Of a stretch of 64,000 bases of DNA, positions 1-9,486 are shown piece after piece. Source of the DNA: Candidatus Micrarchaeota archaeon RBG_16_49_10 (lineage in GTDB: Archaea > Aenigmatarchaeota > Aenigmatarchaeia > CG10238-14); assembly GCA_001784635.1 (NCBI GenBank), contig MFRS01000003.1:30335-94334 (forward strand), written 5' to 3'. How positions within the stretch are numbered: position 1 is the first letter of the stretch; each line of letters opens with the position of its first letter. Both the position numbers and the translations under genes were made by a program. The notes under the pieces are model-generated. The model saw nothing but the letters and a program-made list of their open reading frames with translations, was not told the origin of the DNA and searched no databases.

Positions 1-854
1 ATCGTGTGCTCGGTCTGAGCCGTCGGCCTGCCTGACTTCTCCCTCAAAGGAGGGTATTCCCGCACCACCCCCCTGGAAGCCAGCTCCCTCAGGGCCATCG
101 ATATCTTGATGTTTCCGCCCAAGTCCGAGAGCCACCTTTTTGCGAAAGGGAGTGTTTGATATTCCGTTAGGATTCTCTGGAGTATTTTCCTTGATTCGGG
201 CAGTCTCACAGGTTTAGGCTGGAGGAACATGTAGATCAACGTCGGAGAGGACTCCTTGACCCATCCTTCACCATCGGTCACGAAGACTTCCATGCCTAGG
301 ACAGTGTCCTCGGGTATCTTTTCGTCTAAAGTTGTCTTGCCGTTTGGGATTGAGAGGCCGCCATGCTGGATGTATTGGTCGACCGAGTGCCCGGCCAGGT
401 TCCTGACAGGGTTGAGGTTGTAGCTGCTGACCACCTCCTCGATTATCTGGGACATCTCCGATACGGTCTTTCCAGGGGCTATGTTCTTGATAATCTGCTC
501 GACGGCATCCTCGGAAGCTTTTATCACAGGGCTGGAGTTTTCCCCAAGCAGGACTGAGAATGCGCCGTCGGCTATGTAACCGTCTATCTGGACGCCTATG
601 TCCACCTTCACCAGGTCGCCGGGATTGAAAGTGAGGGTATCATCAAAATCAGGTGTGTAATGGGCCGTGATGTCGTTTATCGAGACGTTCAAAGGGAATG
701 CCAGCCCTCCGCCCTTGGCCTTTATGGAATCCTCTATCTTTTTGGTGAAGTCCAGGACGCTTGCCCCATCCTTGACCATCCCCCTGGCCAATTGGGCTAC
801 CTCCTTGTGGATCTTGCCCGCCTTCTCGTATTTCTCGAGGACATCCTTTTCCAT
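1..854 (-). CDS. map: Methionine aminopeptidase type 2, C-terminus cut by window edge
   Basis: Removes the initiator methionine from nascent proteins in the cytosol. About 284 residues are visible and the frame runs off the left edge, so the end is missing. Seen: His65 in AHYTPD, the paired metal-ligand Asp85 and Asp96 in DIGVQIDGYIAD, ligand His156 in NLAGHS, and a Glu in GMEVFVTDG. This spacing is that of the archaeal/eukaryotic type 2 enzymes. The ATG at 854 fits the family N-terminus. It is divergent from the gene at 925, and the 70 bases between them must hold both promoters. The final metal-ligand Glu would lie outside the window. Confidence 0.93.
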   Translation of the reverse strand, partial: MEKDVLEKYEKAGKIHKEVAQLARGMVKDGASVLDFTKKIEDSIKAKGGGLAFPLNVSINDITAHYTPDFDDTLTFNPGDLVKVDIGVQIDGYIADGAFSVLLGENSSPVIKASEDAVEQIIKNIAPGKTVSEMSQIIEEVVSSYNLNPVRNLAGHSVDQYIQHGGLSIPNGKTTLDEKIPEDTVLGMEVFVTDGEGWVKESSPTLIYMFLQPKPVRLPESRKILQRILTEYQTLPFAKRWLSDLGGNIKISMALRELASRGVVREYPPLREKSGRPTAQTEHT

Positions 855-924
855 GACTAGAATTCGGAAATCAGATTGAAATAATTGATAAAATCTTTTT
901 TACTCAAAACACCATTTCTATATC

Positions 925-3252
925 ATGAAGAGAATCCTCCTTGCGCTCCTGGTCGCCCAGCTTTTCATGGTGGCGACCTATGCTATCAGCTTCTATGAGA
1001 ACCCGACCAGCAAAAAGTCTATCGTGTTCGTCTCAAAGTACGACTCGAGCAGCATGGACTCGCAGACCTACCAGTACTTCAGGAAGATAAGGGAAAACTA
1101 CTCGGTCTACCTGGTTGGTGACGGGAGCGTCTCCAGCGCGAATTCCGATTGGAAAAGCGCGTTGAATAGCTCTGATGCTGTATTCGTCACATCGCTGTCT
1201 AGTAATGCCTTGACAACAGGGAGGGACAGCTTCTGCAGGGAGCTCTCCTCTGCGCTCAACATGACGAAGGGCGTTGTCTTCGCCGGGAACTCCACTATTT
1301 TTGACAACGAAAGCATGGGCTGCGTCTACACTCAGTACTTCGATTTCGCGAACAAGACTAACAACACTAGGATAACCCAGAGGGAGGTGAAGGTGATAAG
1401 CAACAGCCATGAGATAAGCAGCCCCTATGAGATTAGAACATACAGCGTCCTTCAGGGGAGAATTTACCCTGTTGTTGACCCGAACAAAGCTACGTCGCTT
1501 GCTGCAGTCTGGGGGGATCCTGACGGCTCAGGCCCAAAGCCAGACGGATATTACCCCTTCCTCAACGTGTGGAGGGGGCTGACTTACAAGGCGGCATCAT
1601 GGGGGATAGAGGATTATGCCATCGATTGCCCCGGCTGCTTGGATTGGGGGCTGCTTAACAGGACTTTGGCGTGGGTTTCGGACAAAAGCGACATAGGCTT
1701 CAACGTCTCGACGAACAAGGAAATCTTCATGCCAGGGGAGGAGATACAGATATCAGTAGCGTCACCTGTGGATATACAGAGCCTGGAGGGACAGATAGTA
1801 TACCCTGACGGGAAAGTGAAATCATTGTTTCTCACTGGCTCCGGCAAATCCTGGGGCTCAATATACCTGCTCGACGAAGCTGATCCGCTCGGCAAGTACG
1901 AGATAAGCGTGAGGTATGGGTCAGTAGTTGTGAAGAGGAACGTGGAAGTGAAGCTGTTGAAGGTTGAGGTCTCCATAGAGAATGTCACCGAGAGTGTGCT
2001 TATCAAATTCGAAATTTGGGGTATGCAGGGGCAGCGCATAGATGAGATAAACTCGTCTGTGAAGGTCACTGGACCCAATGGCAACTACACCACATACTTA
2101 AACCAGAAAGGGCGCTTCAACATAACCTACAATGTTTCCAATACTGGATGGCACACTGTCAACTTCCAAGCCAACTACACTGGGCGGAAGATAGAGGGGG
2201 AAACCAGCTTTTACGGGAGGGGGAGGCTTGGGCTGGCTGTCACTCCTGAGACCATAGTTATAAAGACGGCATACCCGGCAAACATGACCGGGACTGCGCT
2301 TATCACTAACAGCGGGGGTGAAAAAATAACTAACCTGACAGTTGAAATTTTAGGGGAAGTGGAGCCTCTTTTCAAAAACAAGAGTTTTGTCATCCCGTCG
2401 ATAAATTCCAAGGGGAACTACACGCTCAGGCTTAATTTGAGCGTGCCCGACGAGCAAAGGGTGTATAAAGGCGTCATGAAGCTCTCTTACCTAGACCAAG
2501 TCCTCGAGGTCCCAGTGTCGGTTGAGCTGAGATACCCCAGCAGCATCTTGATAGAGCCCGCTAGCATGGACTTTTCCCTTTTGGCAGGGCAGAAAAAGAC
2601 GATAGGGTTCGACCTGGAGAATTCAGGTAAGAGCGCGGCCAAAATCTACAATATAACCCTCCTCGGCGACCTCACAAGCTGGGGGGAGATAGTTGAAAAG
2701 CCTAAAGTGATTGAGCAAGGGGACCATGGGGCAGTCAAGATGTTCTTCGATACATCGAGCTTTTACGGGAGTGAGCTCCTGACCACCCTCAGCGGCAGCC
2801 TGGTTATAGAGACGGAGGACGAAACTATCACTGCGCCGATATCGCTGAAGATTGCGGGGGATGTCATTGGAAAAATAAACGGCTTGTATAAGGATTTGGG
2901 ATATCTGAACGGCAGGCTGGAGGAAGTCGAGAGGATTGCGGATGTCAAGGACCTCTATGAAAGCCTTTCCAACCTGAGGGCCGACCTGGAGACGTCCAGG
3001 AACTACTATGAAAGCGGGGACTACGAGCAAAGTGCCCTCCTTGTCCAAAGCGTTGAGTCAAGCGCAGCCAGCCTGAAGGACTCTATAGCCTCGAGAAACG
3101 AAGAGGCCGTAAAGAAAAAGCAGAAAGCGATGACCATGGCCATACTGGTGTCCTTAGCGATAGTGGCCGCCCTGGTCGGGTATCTGGTTTACAGGAAAAG
3201 GCGCGCAGAACAGGAATTCAGGCCTGTCTACAAGAAGTGGACAAGGAAGTAG
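925..3252 (+). CDS. Large secreted, membrane-anchored multidomain protein of unknown function
   Basis: 775 residues. An N-terminal hydrophobic signal segment (about residues 3-20) and one C-terminal membrane helix (about 736-756) followed by a short basic tail put the bulk of the protein outside the cell. Residues 30-230 look like an alpha/beta (Rossmann or glutamine-amidotransferase-like) domain. The middle (about 250-630) is beta-rich, with repeats like Ig/CARDB or alpha-galactosidase NEW3 domains. About 640-730 is probably coiled coil. There are many N-x-S/T sequons. The build resembles archaeal cell-surface proteins, but I recognise no specific family. Its last 25 bases overlap the convergent gene at 3228-3707. 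Confidence 0.85.
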   Translation: MKRILLALLVAQLFMVATYAISFYENPTSKKSIVFVSKYDSSSMDSQTYQYFRKIRENYSVYLVGDGSVSSANSDWKSALNSSDAVFVTSLSSNALTTGRDSFCRELSSALNMTKGVVFAGNSTIFDNESMGCVYTQYFDFANKTNNTRITQREVKVISNSHEISSPYEIRTYSVLQGRIYPVVDPNKATSLAAVWGDPDGSGPKPDGYYPFLNVWRGLTYKAASWGIEDYAIDCPGCLDWGLLNRTLAWVSDKSDIGFNVSTNKEIFMPGEEIQISVASPVDIQSLEGQIVYPDGKVKSLFLTGSGKSWGSIYLLDEADPLGKYEISVRYGSVVVKRNVEVKLLKVEVSIENVTESVLIKFEIWGMQGQRIDEINSSVKVTGPNGNYTTYLNQKGRFNITYNVSNTGWHTVNFQANYTGRKIEGETSFYGRGRLGLAVTPETIVIKTAYPANMTGTALITNSGGEKITNLTVEILGEVEPLFKNKSFVIPSINSKGNYTLRLNLSVPDEQRVYKGVMKLSYLDQVLEVPVSVELRYPSSILIEPASMDFSLLAGQKKTIGFDLENSGKSAAKIYNITLLGDLTSWGEIVEKPKVIEQGDHGAVKMFFDTSSFYGSELLTTLSGSLVIETEDETITAPISLKIAGDVIGKINGLYKDLGYLNGRLEEVERIADVKDLYESLSNLRADLETSRNYYESGDYEQSALLVQSVESSAASLKDSIASRNEEAVKKKQKAMTMAILVSLAIVAALVGYLVYRKRRAEQEFRPVYKKWTRK

Positions 3253-3707
3253 CCAGAAATCCTTCTCATTAGGCCCTTGACTTCAGCCCTGAACCTCTCG
3301 TTCCTGAAGTAGATGAAAACCATAATCAAAATCCCGGCCAAATCCGTCAGAAAGAAGAAAAGGGTGTACCGCAGGCCAAAGGGGTATACCGGGAACCTGT
3401 AAGAAATGAAGGGGTAAAATAATGGCAGGAAGGAATGGCACAGGTCAGCCAGGAAATGGGATAAATACCCGACAAAAAGCGCTGCCGATTTCTTGCGGTC
3501 CTTGGTGGCAAAATACGTGAAGGAGAAGGCGACTAGGGAGGCGAAAAGTGTGTGTCCTATAAACCTACCGGAAGGCGCGAAGCCGAGGAAGTGCAACGGC
3601 TTGTCTATCAAGTCCGCGAGTAGGGAACCGAAGATTCCGTAAGTGAAGGTTAGGCTCAGGATGGACATGGCCAACACGGCCAACCCCATATGGGCAAGGA
3701 AATACAT
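3228..3707 (-). CDS. Membrane-bound metal-dependent hydrolase-like protein (YdjM/DUF457 type)
   Basis: 159 residues with four to five hydrophobic segments. His and Asp residues are placed as in the YdjM/LexA-binding membrane hydrolase family: HMGLA at the N-terminus, DLIDKPLH, GRFIGHTLF, and GYLSHFLADLCHS in the middle. The family is predicted to be membrane metal hydrolases, with substrate unknown. It overlaps the 3' end of the convergent surface-protein gene by 25 bases, so the two transcripts are partly antisense. The assignment rests on the His/Asp pattern only. Confidence 0.7.
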   Translation of the reverse strand: MYFLAHMGLAVLAMSILSLTFTYGIFGSLLADLIDKPLHFLGFAPSGRFIGHTLFASLVAFSFTYFATKDRKKSAALFVGYLSHFLADLCHSFLPLFYPFISYRFPVYPFGLRYTLFFFLTDLAGILIMVFIYFRNERFRAEVKGLMRRISGYFLVHFL

Positions 3708-3741
3708 TATTCTAATTTCATGGAGGATTTATTTAACAGTT

Positions 3742-4062
3742 TCAATTCTGGAGCTTGATCGAGATGTGTATGCCCTGGGGCACCTGGACCCTCAGGACCT
3801 GCCTTAGGGCCCTGTCGTCCGCCTGGATGTCTATCAGCCTCTTGTGGATTCTCATCTCCCACTTGTCAAAAGTGGTGTTCCCGTGGCCCGTGCCATCCCC
3901 GCAAGGCGTCTTCATGGGCCTCACCTTCAGCTTCTTGGTGGGCAAAGGTATTGGACCTCTCCAGTCAATCCCGAACTTCTTGGCTACCCCTATTATCTCT
4001 TTGCAAATATCGTCCAGCTGTTCAGGCTCCTTCCCGGAAAGCTTTATCCTCGCTACCTGCAT
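3742..4062 (-). CDS. rps10: Small-subunit ribosomal protein uS10
   Basis: 106 residues, full length for archaeal uS10. It binds the head of the 30S subunit. Diagnostic stretches are ARIKLSG near the start, GPIPLPTKK, KTPCGDGTGHGNTTFDKWEMRIHKRL and VPQGIHI. It is the last gene of the minus-strand translation cluster that starts near 17.2 kb. As in many archaea it lies downstream of EF-1A, but here a small unknown gene (4167-4436) sits between them. Confidence 0.97.
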   Translation of the reverse strand: MQVARIKLSGKEPEQLDDICKEIIGVAKKFGIDWRGPIPLPTKKLKVRPMKTPCGDGTGHGNTTFDKWEMRIHKRLIDIQADDRALRQVLRVQVPQGIHISIKLQN

Positions 4063-4166
4063 GATAACCAGATATTAATTGTGGTATAAACGCATTTAAA
4101 TGTTTTCACACGCCCTTTTAGGCTGGAATGAATAGTTTTCGGTGTTGAATTGGGTATAAGGTAATG

Positions 4167-4436
4167 TCACGGCATCCCCAATCCACGTAAGCCTTGGTGA
4201 TCAGATAATATTTTCAGTCCATACCTACTTTTTAGATAACAAATGGCAGTCTGGGTTTGGAGATTATCATGTCTGCTTAGGAAATCTTCATTTATTAGTT
4301 TAGTTATTCTGCTACAGCGAATCCCCTCTGGATGGGACAATAAAATTTCTAACACCATACTAGCGTATGAGGACCTTAATCCCATCAGTACTTCAGCTCT
4401 TGGGCGCTCAGTAAGACGATAATGTGGGTTTGTCAT
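4167..4436 (-). CDS. Small hypothetical protein, possible winged-helix fold
   Basis: 89 residues, not recognised. Residues 25-75 (starting YASMVLEILLSHPEG, then a helix pair and TQTAICYLKSRYGL) look like a helix-turn-helix or winged-helix arrangement, but no family signature is present. It is inserted between EF-1A and uS10, which are adjacent in many archaea, and is read on the same strand, so it may be cotranscribed. There is a 57-base A/T-rich gap to EF-1A and a 104-base gap to uS10. It could also be a decayed or recently arrived gene. Confidence 0.45.
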   Translation of the reverse strand: MTNPHYRLTERPRAEVLMGLRSSYASMVLEILLSHPEGIRCSRITKLINEDFLSRHDNLQTQTAICYLKSRYGLKILSDHQGLRGLGMP

Positions 4437-4493
4437 GAGGAAATTGTTGTAAGTTAAAAATAAAAAGAAAAGGTAAAAGGAAAAAAAGAATAA

Positions 4494-5768
4494 TTACTTC
4501 TTCACCAAGTCGATGACAATCCCTGCCGCGACCGTCTGGCCCATGTCCCTTATCGCAAACCTGGCGAGCTGCGGGAATTCTGACTGCTTCTCCACAACCA
4601 TAGGCTTTGTCGGCACAACCCTTATCTTGGCGGCGTCCCCAGTCTTAAGGAAGTCCGGGTGCTTCTCTGTCTCCTGGCCTGTCTTCGGGTCTATCTTGCT
4701 GATGAGCTCCTCGAACTTGCAGGCGACTGAAGACGTTCCCAAGTGGAAGACTGGTGTGTACCCCTTCGTCATGACTGTCGGATGCTGCAGCACTATTATC
4801 TGGGCCGTGAACTCCTTAGCCACTGTTGGCGGGTTTGAAACTGGCCCTGCCACGTCCCCTCTCTTCACGTCGTTCTTGCCGATGCCCCTCACGTTGAACC
4901 CGATGTTGTCCCCTGGTATCGCTTTCGGCTGCTCCTTGTGGAACATCTCTATCTTTTTGACCTCTCCCTGGGCGCCACTTGGCATGAAGACTAACTTGTC
5001 ACCCGGCTTGAGAACTCCCGTCTCTACCCTGCCTACGGGGACTGTCCCTACGCCCGTGATTGAATAGGCGTCCTGGATTGGTATCCTAAGCGGCTTGTCC
5101 ATCGGCAATTCCGGCGCAGTGAAAGCGCTGTCCATGGCTTCCACCAAAGTTGGCCCGGTGAACCATGAAAGCTTGTCGGACTTCTTGAAGATGTTGTCTC
5201 CCATCAATCCGGAGACTGGCACCATGAGTATCTTGCTGCCGTCATAACCTATGGATGACAAGAGCTTCTTGACCTCAACCGTCAAGGTATCATATACCTT
5301 CTTGTCGTAGCTCTCCGTGTCCATCTTGTTTATCGCGACAACCAGCTGCTTTATGCCCAAGACCTTTATCAGGAACGCGTGCTCCTTTGTCTGCTGCTGG
5401 ATCCCCTCACCCTTCTTGGCAGAGACGACCAGTATCGCCGCATCCGCCTGTGAGGCGCCTGTGATCATGTTTTTGACAAAGTCCCTGTGGCCTGGCGCAT
5501 CGATAATCGTGTAATAAAATTTCTTGGTCTCAAAGGGTTGGTGTGAAATGTCTATGGTGACTCCCCTTTCCCTTTCCTCCTTCAACCTGTCCATGAAATA
5601 AGCAAACTCGAAAGTCTCCTTCTTGTACTCCTTCGCGAGCTCCTTCATCTTCCTGAGCTGCTCTTCCCTGACAACCCCTGAATCGAACAGTAGCCTTCCT
5701 ATCATCGTCGATTTACCTGCGTCTACATGCCCGACAGTGACTAGGTTGATTTTTGGTAATTCAGCCAT
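4494..5768 (-). CDS. tuf: Translation elongation factor EF-1A
   Basis: Delivers aminoacyl-tRNA to the ribosome as a GTP complex. 424 residues. The G1 P-loop GHVDAGKST, G3 DAPGHRDF and G4 NKMD motifs are all present, followed by the two beta-barrel domains. The start is set by a strong Shine-Dalgarno GGAGGTG lying 5 bases upstream of the ATG at 5768. An in-frame GTG inside that motif is unlikely to be used. It lies just downstream of EF-2 (43 bases apart). Confidence 0.97.
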   Translation of the reverse strand: MAELPKINLVTVGHVDAGKSTMIGRLLFDSGVVREEQLRKMKELAKEYKKETFEFAYFMDRLKEERERGVTIDISHQPFETKKFYYTIIDAPGHRDFVKNMITGASQADAAILVVSAKKGEGIQQQTKEHAFLIKVLGIKQLVVAINKMDTESYDKKVYDTLTVEVKKLLSSIGYDGSKILMVPVSGLMGDNIFKKSDKLSWFTGPTLVEAMDSAFTAPELPMDKPLRIPIQDAYSITGVGTVPVGRVETGVLKPGDKLVFMPSGAQGEVKKIEMFHKEQPKAIPGDNIGFNVRGIGKNDVKRGDVAGPVSNPPTVAKEFTAQIIVLQHPTVMTKGYTPVFHLGTSSVACKFEELISKIDPKTGQETEKHPDFLKTGDAAKIRVVPTKPMVVEKQSEFPQLARFAIRDMGQTVAAGIVIDLVKK

Positions 5769-5811
5769 CAATGACACCTCCTATACAAGTATAAATTATT
5801 ATTATATAGCT

Positions 5812-8010
5812 TTAAATTTCTTCTTCCATTGACTTGGGTATTGTCTGGCTAAGCCCCTTCCTTTTCCTGATGTTCAGGACCACCTGATCCTGCAAATCCT
5901 TGGGGATTTTTTCGAATATGACATCAATAAGGCTGTAGAACCCTTTCCCGCCGGTGGCCGACTTCAGCGAGGAGTCAAAGCCGAACATCTCCGCGACGGG
6001 TATTTTGGCCTGAATCATTGTGACACCCCTTTCCTCGTTCATCTCCAAAATCTGACCTCTCCTGTTCTGGGTCTCCTTTATCGCCCCTCCCATCAATTCA
6101 GTCGGGACATCTATCCTTATGATTTGCTTGGGCTCAAGGAGCAGAGGGTCCGCGTGAAGCATGCAGTCTGAGATGCCGTGCCTTATGGCAGGCAGTATCT
6201 GCCCAGGCCCGCGGTGCACAGGGTCCTCGTGGAGTTCCGCGTCAACGAGAATAGCCTTTATAGCATAGCAGAGCTCCTTTGCGAGCGGCCCCTGGTCAAT
6301 CATGTACTTGAAGCCTTCCTTGACCATCTCCATGACCTCGTTCAGGTACTGGACACCTTTCGTCTGGTCTATCAGCATGTTCTTCTCGTAAATGAGTTGG
6401 ATTTTCTTGATGTCCTTCGCCTCCATGCCCAGCTCGACGAGGGTATTCTGGAGCTCCTGGTTCTTCTTCTTGAAGTCATAGTTGCTTGGTATCCTTTCCT
6501 CTTTCATGGCCTGGTATATGGGCCCGTCCAGAGGCTCAATGTAAAAGTAGAATTTGTTGTGCTTGTTGGGGGACTTCCCCTCGATCACCGAGGACCTTTT
6601 GCCGACGGTTTCCCTGTAGACGACTATGGGCGGCGACATCTTGACGTCCATTTCCATCTCCTTGAACTTCCTCTCGACCTTAGCGTCCAAATGGAGCTCG
6701 CCCAATCCTGATATCAGGTACTCGCCAGTCTCCTCGTTTATCTTGACCTTTATCGTGGTGTCTTCCCTGGCCAGCTTCTTCAGGAAGGTTATCAGCTTGG
6801 TGAGGTCCTGTGGATTCTTTGGCTCCATGGACTTAGTGACGACAGGCTCGAACATGTGCTTTATTTCCTCGAAGGGTTGTATGATGTGCTCTGGCTCGCA
6901 AAGGGTCTCACCGGAGAAGGCGTCGTTCAAGCCGACTATAGCCACTATGTTGCCGGCCACAACCTCCTCGACCTGGATTCTATGAGCGCCTTTGTAGACG
7001 GCGACCTGCTGAATCCTTTGGGGTTTTTGCTTCCCTATGAGATAGACGTCTTTCCCCTTCTCTATTTTCCCGGAAAAAATCCTCGCGGTGCACACAAAGC
7101 CTGCATGCGGGTCCGGGTTTATTTTAGTTATGATCGCAGCCAGCTTGGCACTGGTATCAACATTGACCATCGCTTTTCCTATTTCCGACTCCATGTCGCC
7201 GGACCAAATCTTAGGTATCCTGTATCTCTGCGCCTCCTTCGGCGAAGGTAGGTGGTTGATAGTCATATCGAGGACGACCTTGTGCAGAGGCGATTTTTTG
7301 GCCAGCTCGTCCTCAGTTCCATTCTCTGTGGCATCTATTATGTCTTTGAACGTTATCCCGACCTTCTTCATGAAAGGGACTGAAGTGCCCCATTTTTTCA
7401 AGGCCGAGCCGAAAGCCACAGAGCCGTCAGAGACATTCACCAGCCATTTGTCCCTGTAATCAGGTTCGGCGTACTTCTGAATAAGCAGGTTGACCTCGGT
7501 TATAATCTTCATGAACCTCTCTTGAATCTGCTCCGGCGTAAGCTTGAGCTCCTTTATCAGCCGATCCACCTTGTTTATGAAAAGCACCGGCTTCGCCCTC
7601 TCCTTGAGAGCCTGCCTAAGGACGGTCTCGGTCTGCGGCATTATCTTCTCGACAGCGTCGATCAGGACAATGGCACCATCGACAGCCCTCAGGGCACGCG
7701 TCACATCGCCTCCGAAATCCACATGTCCCGGCGTGTCTATAAGGTTGATAAGGTAATCGTCCCCTTCGTAGTCGTGGACCATTGTTATATTGGCAGACCA
7801 GATTGTAATGCCCCTCTCCTGTTCCTGGTCGTCAAAATCCAGGAACCTCTGCTGGCCGGCGAGGTGCTCTGATATCATGCCCGCCCCTGCGACAAGGCTA
7901 TCTGAGAAAGTCGTCTTGCCGTGGTCGATGTGGGCTACAGTGCTTATGTTCCTTATTTTTTCCGGTTTATACATCAACTCTTTTATCCTGTCAATCATCT
8001 CTTTTGCCAT
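5812..8010 (-). CDS. fusA: Translation elongation factor EF-2
   Basis: Catalyses GTP-driven ribosomal translocation. 732 residues, normal archaeal length. Seen: P-loop AHIDHGKTT, switch II DTPGHVDFGG, NKVD, and the domain IV loop VHRGPGQ that carries the His converted to diphthamide in archaea and eukaryotes. It is in the str-like order uS12-uS7-EF-2-EF-1A, 27 bases after uS7. No anomalies seen. Confidence 0.97.
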   Translation of the reverse strand: MAKEMIDRIKELMYKPEKIRNISTVAHIDHGKTTFSDSLVAGAGMISEHLAGQQRFLDFDDQEQERGITIWSANITMVHDYEGDDYLINLIDTPGHVDFGGDVTRALRAVDGAIVLIDAVEKIMPQTETVLRQALKERAKPVLFINKVDRLIKELKLTPEQIQERFMKIITEVNLLIQKYAEPDYRDKWLVNVSDGSVAFGSALKKWGTSVPFMKKVGITFKDIIDATENGTEDELAKKSPLHKVVLDMTINHLPSPKEAQRYRIPKIWSGDMESEIGKAMVNVDTSAKLAAIITKINPDPHAGFVCTARIFSGKIEKGKDVYLIGKQKPQRIQQVAVYKGAHRIQVEEVVAGNIVAIVGLNDAFSGETLCEPEHIIQPFEEIKHMFEPVVTKSMEPKNPQDLTKLITFLKKLAREDTTIKVKINEETGEYLISGLGELHLDAKVERKFKEMEMDVKMSPPIVVYRETVGKRSSVIEGKSPNKHNKFYFYIEPLDGPIYQAMKEERIPSNYDFKKKNQELQNTLVELGMEAKDIKKIQLIYEKNMLIDQTKGVQYLNEVMEMVKEGFKYMIDQGPLAKELCYAIKAILVDAELHEDPVHRGPGQILPAIRHGISDCMLHADPLLLEPKQIIRIDVPTELMGGAIKETQNRRGQILEMNEERGVTMIQAKIPVAEMFGFDSSLKSATGGKGFYSLIDVIFEKIPKDLQDQVVLNIRKRKGLSQTIPKSMEEEI

Positions 8011-8037
8011 CGCTGTATCCCCGTCTGAATGTTCAAG

Positions 8038-8640
8038 TTACCTAGCCACGCTAGCCTCTCTCTCTATTCTCTCCCTCTCCTTTATCGCCTCGGACTTGGA
8101 AGCGTCATTCTTGTAAGCGTAAAGTATTTCCTCTGCGAGCGCGTCCTTGATTGAGACTTTTTTGCCGAAAGACCTTCTGTAGGCGGACTGCGTTATTATA
8201 GTCAATGCGGAATCCACCCTCCTCTGCGGGGAGGTGACGACAGCCTTCCTCACCATGACTCCGCCCATCTGGTAGGATGTAATCTCCTCCCTTAATGAGG
8301 CATTCTCCAATGCCAAAACCAAAATCTTTATAGGGTTCTCTTTTGTCTTCTTCTCGAGCTCGTCAAAGACGCCGAGGATTATGTTTATTATCGTTTGGCT
8401 TTTGCCTGTCTGCCTGCCGGAGCTTATTATGTGCTTCTTGCTCCTGTGGCCGTTCACCATTATCTTGTTTATGAGCCTTTCAACGATGTTCATCTTGGAT
8501 TTGTGGAACTGCTGCCTGCTGTACCTGCCGCCGGTCTTTGGCGATGCTATTGGCCTAAGGTTTATGTATGGCTTCAAGCCAAGGTCGGCGACCTCTACGC
8601 CATCAAAAGACCATCTATTGAAAAGTTTGACGTCAGCCAT
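8038..8640 (-). CDS. rps7: Small-subunit ribosomal protein uS7
   Basis: 200 residues, typical for archaeal uS7, which nucleates assembly of the 30S head. Conserved pieces are NIVERLINKIM, VLALENASLREEIT, GGVMVRKAVVTSPQRRVDSAL and the C-terminal SEAIKERERIEREASVAR. It begins 4 bases after the uS12 stop and precedes EF-2. Confidence 0.97.
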   Translation of the reverse strand: MADVKLFNRWSFDGVEVADLGLKPYINLRPIASPKTGGRYSRQQFHKSKMNIVERLINKIMVNGHRSKKHIISSGRQTGKSQTIINIILGVFDELEKKTKENPIKILVLALENASLREEITSYQMGGVMVRKAVVTSPQRRVDSALTIITQSAYRRSFGKKVSIKDALAEEILYAYKNDASKSEAIKERERIEREASVAR

Positions 8641-8644
8641 AGGA

Positions 8645-9073
8645 TTACCTCATCGGCTTCTGCTTCTTGCCCTTCAAAATCTCAGGAAGAGATATCCCAT
8701 TGACCTTGATGACTTTGTACTTTATCCCCCACTGGCTGCCGACAGGGCCGCCTTGGGAGCCACCTATCCCCTCTATCACGACTTCATCGTGCTCGCTTAT
8801 GTGGTCTATGGCCTTGGTTCCAGGCACGAAAGCCGTGACTTGTATGTTGTTTTTGGTAAGCTGGACACGGACTGTCTTTATCAGGCCTGAGTGTGGCTGC
8901 TTCTGCTCGCAAGTCCTTTTGTCGATGACAATGCCCTTGCCCTGGGGGGAAGTGCCCAAAGGCTCCTTTTCCTTTAGGTGAAGGTGCCTCTTCATGTACT
9001 TTTGCTCCTTCCACCTCTGCCTCATTCTGCCTTTCCTGAGCTTCCTGGCGGAAAATTCTCCTCTTGCCATCAT
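8645..9073 (-). CDS. rps12: Small-subunit ribosomal protein uS12
   Basis: 142 residues, a decoding-centre protein. Recognised from GIVIDKRTCEQKQPHSG, VTAFVPGTKA and GGSQGGPVGSQWG. Two adjacent in-frame ATG codons (9073 and 9070) follow a GGTGA motif; either could start translation. The first overlaps the NusA-KH stop by four bases, which suggests translational coupling. Confidence 0.97.
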   Translation of the reverse strand: MMARGEFSARKLRKGRMRQRWKEQKYMKRHLHLKEKEPLGTSPQGKGIVIDKRTCEQKQPHSGLIKTVRVQLTKNNIQVTAFVPGTKAIDHISEHDEVVIEGIGGSQGGPVGSQWGIKYKVIKVNGISLPEILKGKKQKPMR

Positions 9074-9486
9074 TTCACCTGAAGGTTCGATATATTATGA
9101 ACTCTTTTCAATATCTCCTTATATATTTTTATCTTTTCCCCTCCCCTACCCATGACGTAGCCCTTGTCGGATTTGTCAACCCTGACCTCGACCTCGACCT
9201 CATTGCCATTCTCCTTGACGCTCACCTGCTTGGATTGGGGGATGAGGTTCTTTATGAATTCGACGGGCTTTGATGAATACTCGAAGACCTTGACCTTTTT
9301 GCCGATGACGTTCTCGACGTTTTTTATTGATGAACCTCCCTTGCCTATGGCGAGGCCTATTTTACCCTCTTCGACTATGAAATATACCGTGTCATTGTCG
9401 ACAAAGCAGTCCTTGACTGGTACATTGGTTATGTTCTCAAAAAGGGTTAGGAGCCTTATCGTCTCTGTCGTGAACACTATCGTCAT
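9070..9486 (-). CDS. nusA: Archaeal NusA-like KH-domain transcription factor
   Basis: 138 residues with two KH RNA-binding domains, marked by the GKGG loop in the first and GRGG in the second. It corresponds to the KH part of bacterial NusA and lacks the S1 and N-terminal RNAP-binding domains, as is usual in archaea. Its position between eL30 and uS12 in the RNAP operon is the conserved archaeal one. It shares four-base overlaps with both neighbours. Confidence 0.95.
   Translation of the reverse strand: MTIVFTTETIRLLTLFENITNVPVKDCFVDNDTVYFIVEEGKIGLAIGKGGSSIKNVENVIGKKVKVFEYSSKPVEFIKNLIPQSKQVSVKENGNEVEVEVRVDKSDKGYVMGRGGEKIKIYKEILKRVHNISNLQVK

Noticed and set aside
1033..1410. Long open frame opposite the surface-protein gene
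   Set aside because: It is antisense to a well-supported gene and has no domain features; it reflects the base composition of the sense codons. The same holds for long antisense frames over EF-1A, EF-2, rpoA', rpoB', gltX and uS11.
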